Shown here: positions 40,375 through 41,368 of the stretch, piece by piece
How positions within the stretch are numbered: position 1 is the first letter of the stretch
Layout of the letters: each line of letters opens with the position of its first letter
Source of the DNA: a virus
Virus record (IMG/VR): IMGVR_UViG_3300022200_000113
Coordinates: 1 to 41,368 of that record
Strand: one strand, 5' to 3'
Length of the DNA: 41,368 bases
Position numbers and translations under genes: made by a program
Notes under the pieces: model-generated
Databases searched by the model: none
What the model was told of the DNA's origin: nothing
The model's input: the letters and a program-made list of their open reading frames with translations, nothing else

Positions 40375-41103
40375 TTATACATTCGGATAATAAGTTTTTG
40401 GAGTTATAAAAGAACTAGATGAAGAACCATCTTCTTCAAGAGCTCTTTGTAATTCATCTTCATATAATAATTTTAATTCTTGTGTTCTTTGAGGCGCTTT
40501 TTTAATTGCCAAATAATAAGCAAGGCCCGCGCACATACAAGGAACGAACCTATAAGGTACATCGGTTGCGTTTGTATAAGCTCCAACATCTTGAATCCTT
40601 TTCACATAATAATAGTTAATAAAGTTTCCGGCTTCAGAAGATCCTGGAGTAAGGTATAAAGTTATTGTAACTTTGTCTATAAATCTTTGTACAAAATATT
40701 GTACAGGTTGTCCTTCAGATGATTTGTTTGATAAAGCTTGATAAGCTGATCTATTAATTTTTGTTAAAGGTGTATCTATAGAAGATGCATTCCTATAAGA
40801 GCACTCCAATATATCGTCAACACCGTATACAGCAGTCGCGTCGGATGTGCCATCACCAGTTGAACGATACATCGTATAAGTTGCTTGACCATCTACTAAA
40901 GTTATTGAATTGTTTGCAACTTCCCAATAATGCAAACCTCGGTTTGCCCATTCTTGAAATAGAATATTTAAAGATCGTCGCGCGGTTTTAATATCATAAC
41001 CGGCATTAGGTTGCAATCCAATTCTTTCATAAGCCTCTTCTATGATCTCATCGATCTGAAAATTCTTATCAAAGATATACGTACCTGAAGTAGTGTTAGC
41101 CAT
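40375..41103 (-). CDS. Tail/adaptor protein (P22 gp4-like)
   Basis: A 242-residue protein. The N-terminal helical part (QIDEIIEEAYERIGLQP; ARRSLNILFQEWANRGLHYW) and the following beta core (ITLVDGQATYTMY; VTITLYLTPGS) match the podoviral head-completion/tail accessory type exemplified by P22 gp4. The C-terminus is helical (FVPCMCAGLAYYLAIKKAPQ). GGAGG is six bases before the ATG, next to the upstream stop. Lytic activity reported for P22 gp4 is not implied here. Confidence 0.75.
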   Translation of the reverse strand: MANTTSGTYIFDKNFQIDEIIEEAYERIGLQPNAGYDIKTARRSLNILFQEWANRGLHYWEVANNSITLVDGQATYTMYRSTGDGTSDATAVYGVDDILECSYRNASSIDTPLTKINRSAYQALSNKSSEGQPVQYFVQRFIDKVTITLYLTPGSSEAGNFINYYYVKRIQDVGAYTNATDVPYRFVPCMCAGLAYYLAIKKAPQRTQELKLLYEDELQRALEEDGSSSSSFITPKTYYPNV

Positions 41104-41111
41104 TTAGCCTC

Positions 41112-41368
41112 CTACTTATCTAACAATACAGTTACTGTTCCTGTTAGTGAAGAAATACTAATTCCACTTTCAAATAATACTCCATCTTCTGGAATATTAA
41201 ATGCAAAGACATCACCTACTGGAGCATCTGCTTGGAAGTATATATTTGTAGTTCCACCATTAACTAATGTAACAGCTCCTACAGTTGTAGCATTTTCTGC
41301 ACCAAGAATAATTCCTCTTAGTCTAGTTCTTCCAGCAAATACAACACCAGTTGTATTTCTTCTTATTG
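41112..41368 (-). CDS. Small virion protein, 5' end outside window
   Basis: A frame open from the right edge to TAG at 41112-41114. The visible 84 residues are beta-rich: FAGRTRLRGIILGAENATTV, TNIYFQADAPVGDVFAFNIP, then EDGVLFESGISISSLTGTVT. The style is that of small marine phage head/tail decoration or joining proteins. The stop codon overlaps the ribosome site of the adaptor gene, so the two are coupled. The start lies beyond the window. Confidence 0.62.
   Translation of the reverse strand, partial: IRRNTTGVVFAGRTRLRGIILGAENATTVGAVTLVNGGTTNIYFQADAPVGDVFAFNIPEDGVLFESGISISSLTGTVTVLLDK

Noticed and set aside
1-41368. Integrase, transposase, insertion sequence or CRISPR array
   Set aside because: No tyrosine or serine recombinase motifs, no transposase-like gene, and no regularly spaced direct repeats seen by eye; the fibre-gene repeats are protein-coding.

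Overview
The window is an AT-rich, densely packed phage genome segment. It most resembles the marine podovirus-like phages that infect SAR11 (Pelagibacter) or similar oligotrophic marine bacteria. The evidence is gene content and style: a family A DNA polymerase, a TOTE-type primase, SF1 and SF2 helicases, Hsp20, a SpeD-family protein, the QAGGRR-ending tail protein, tail-fibre proteins with TIASTGNA repeats, and structural proteins with MFKRGG / AGGGIM N-termini. I see no integrase, RNA polymerase, portal, capsid or terminase. The right edge stops inside a small virion gene, so the head genes probably lie beyond it. Host assignment is inference from style, not proof.

Nearly everything is on the minus strand, so transcription reads from high to low coordinates. 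Only three genes are on the plus strand: a small secreted-looking protein at 1296 and the SNF2-like helicase plus a small partner at 11556-13201. Genes overlap by a few bases (TAATG, ATGA), which implies translational coupling. Several real genes are under 60 codons: 319-492, 1538-1675, 5736-5897 and 26352-26516.

Layout. 1-1226: small early-type genes, including zinc-ribbon and ribbon-helix-helix proteins. 1538-3164: a zinc-ribbon protein and a lysis group (M15 peptidase endolysin, a small secreted protein, a membrane-anchored coiled-coil protein), probably driven by an extended -10 promoter at 3193-3201. 3208-11473: replication genes (PolA, DUF3310 protein, UvrD-like helicase, AEP primase, a candidate ssDNA-binding protein and small unknowns). 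11494-13201: a divergent promoter and the plus-strand SNF2-like helicase. 13202-14127: Hsp20 with a near-consensus promoter, then SpeD. 14140-23941: a holin-like small membrane protein and five large internal-virion or tail structural proteins. 24015-25830: two glycosyltransferases. 26017-28459: small virion proteins and a large tail hub-like protein. 28437-35089: an accessory cassette with an HxGH nucleotidyltransferase, an APS-kinase-like enzyme, six 2-oxoglutarate/Fe(II) oxygenase-like proteins and two sulfotransferase-like proteins. 35131-41368: tail fibres, head-tail adaptors and small virion proteins.

The replication genes form a self-contained fork: primase, polymerase with proofreading, two helicases and a possible SSB. 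The most unusual part is the 28.4-35.1 kb cassette, set between the tail hub and tail fibre genes and co-directional with them. Its enzymes could activate sulfate (APS to PAPS), transfer it, and hydroxylate protein, glycan or small-molecule targets. With the two glycosyltransferases nearby, this suggests chemical decoration of virion or cell-surface polymers. That linkage is a hypothesis drawn from gene content and order.
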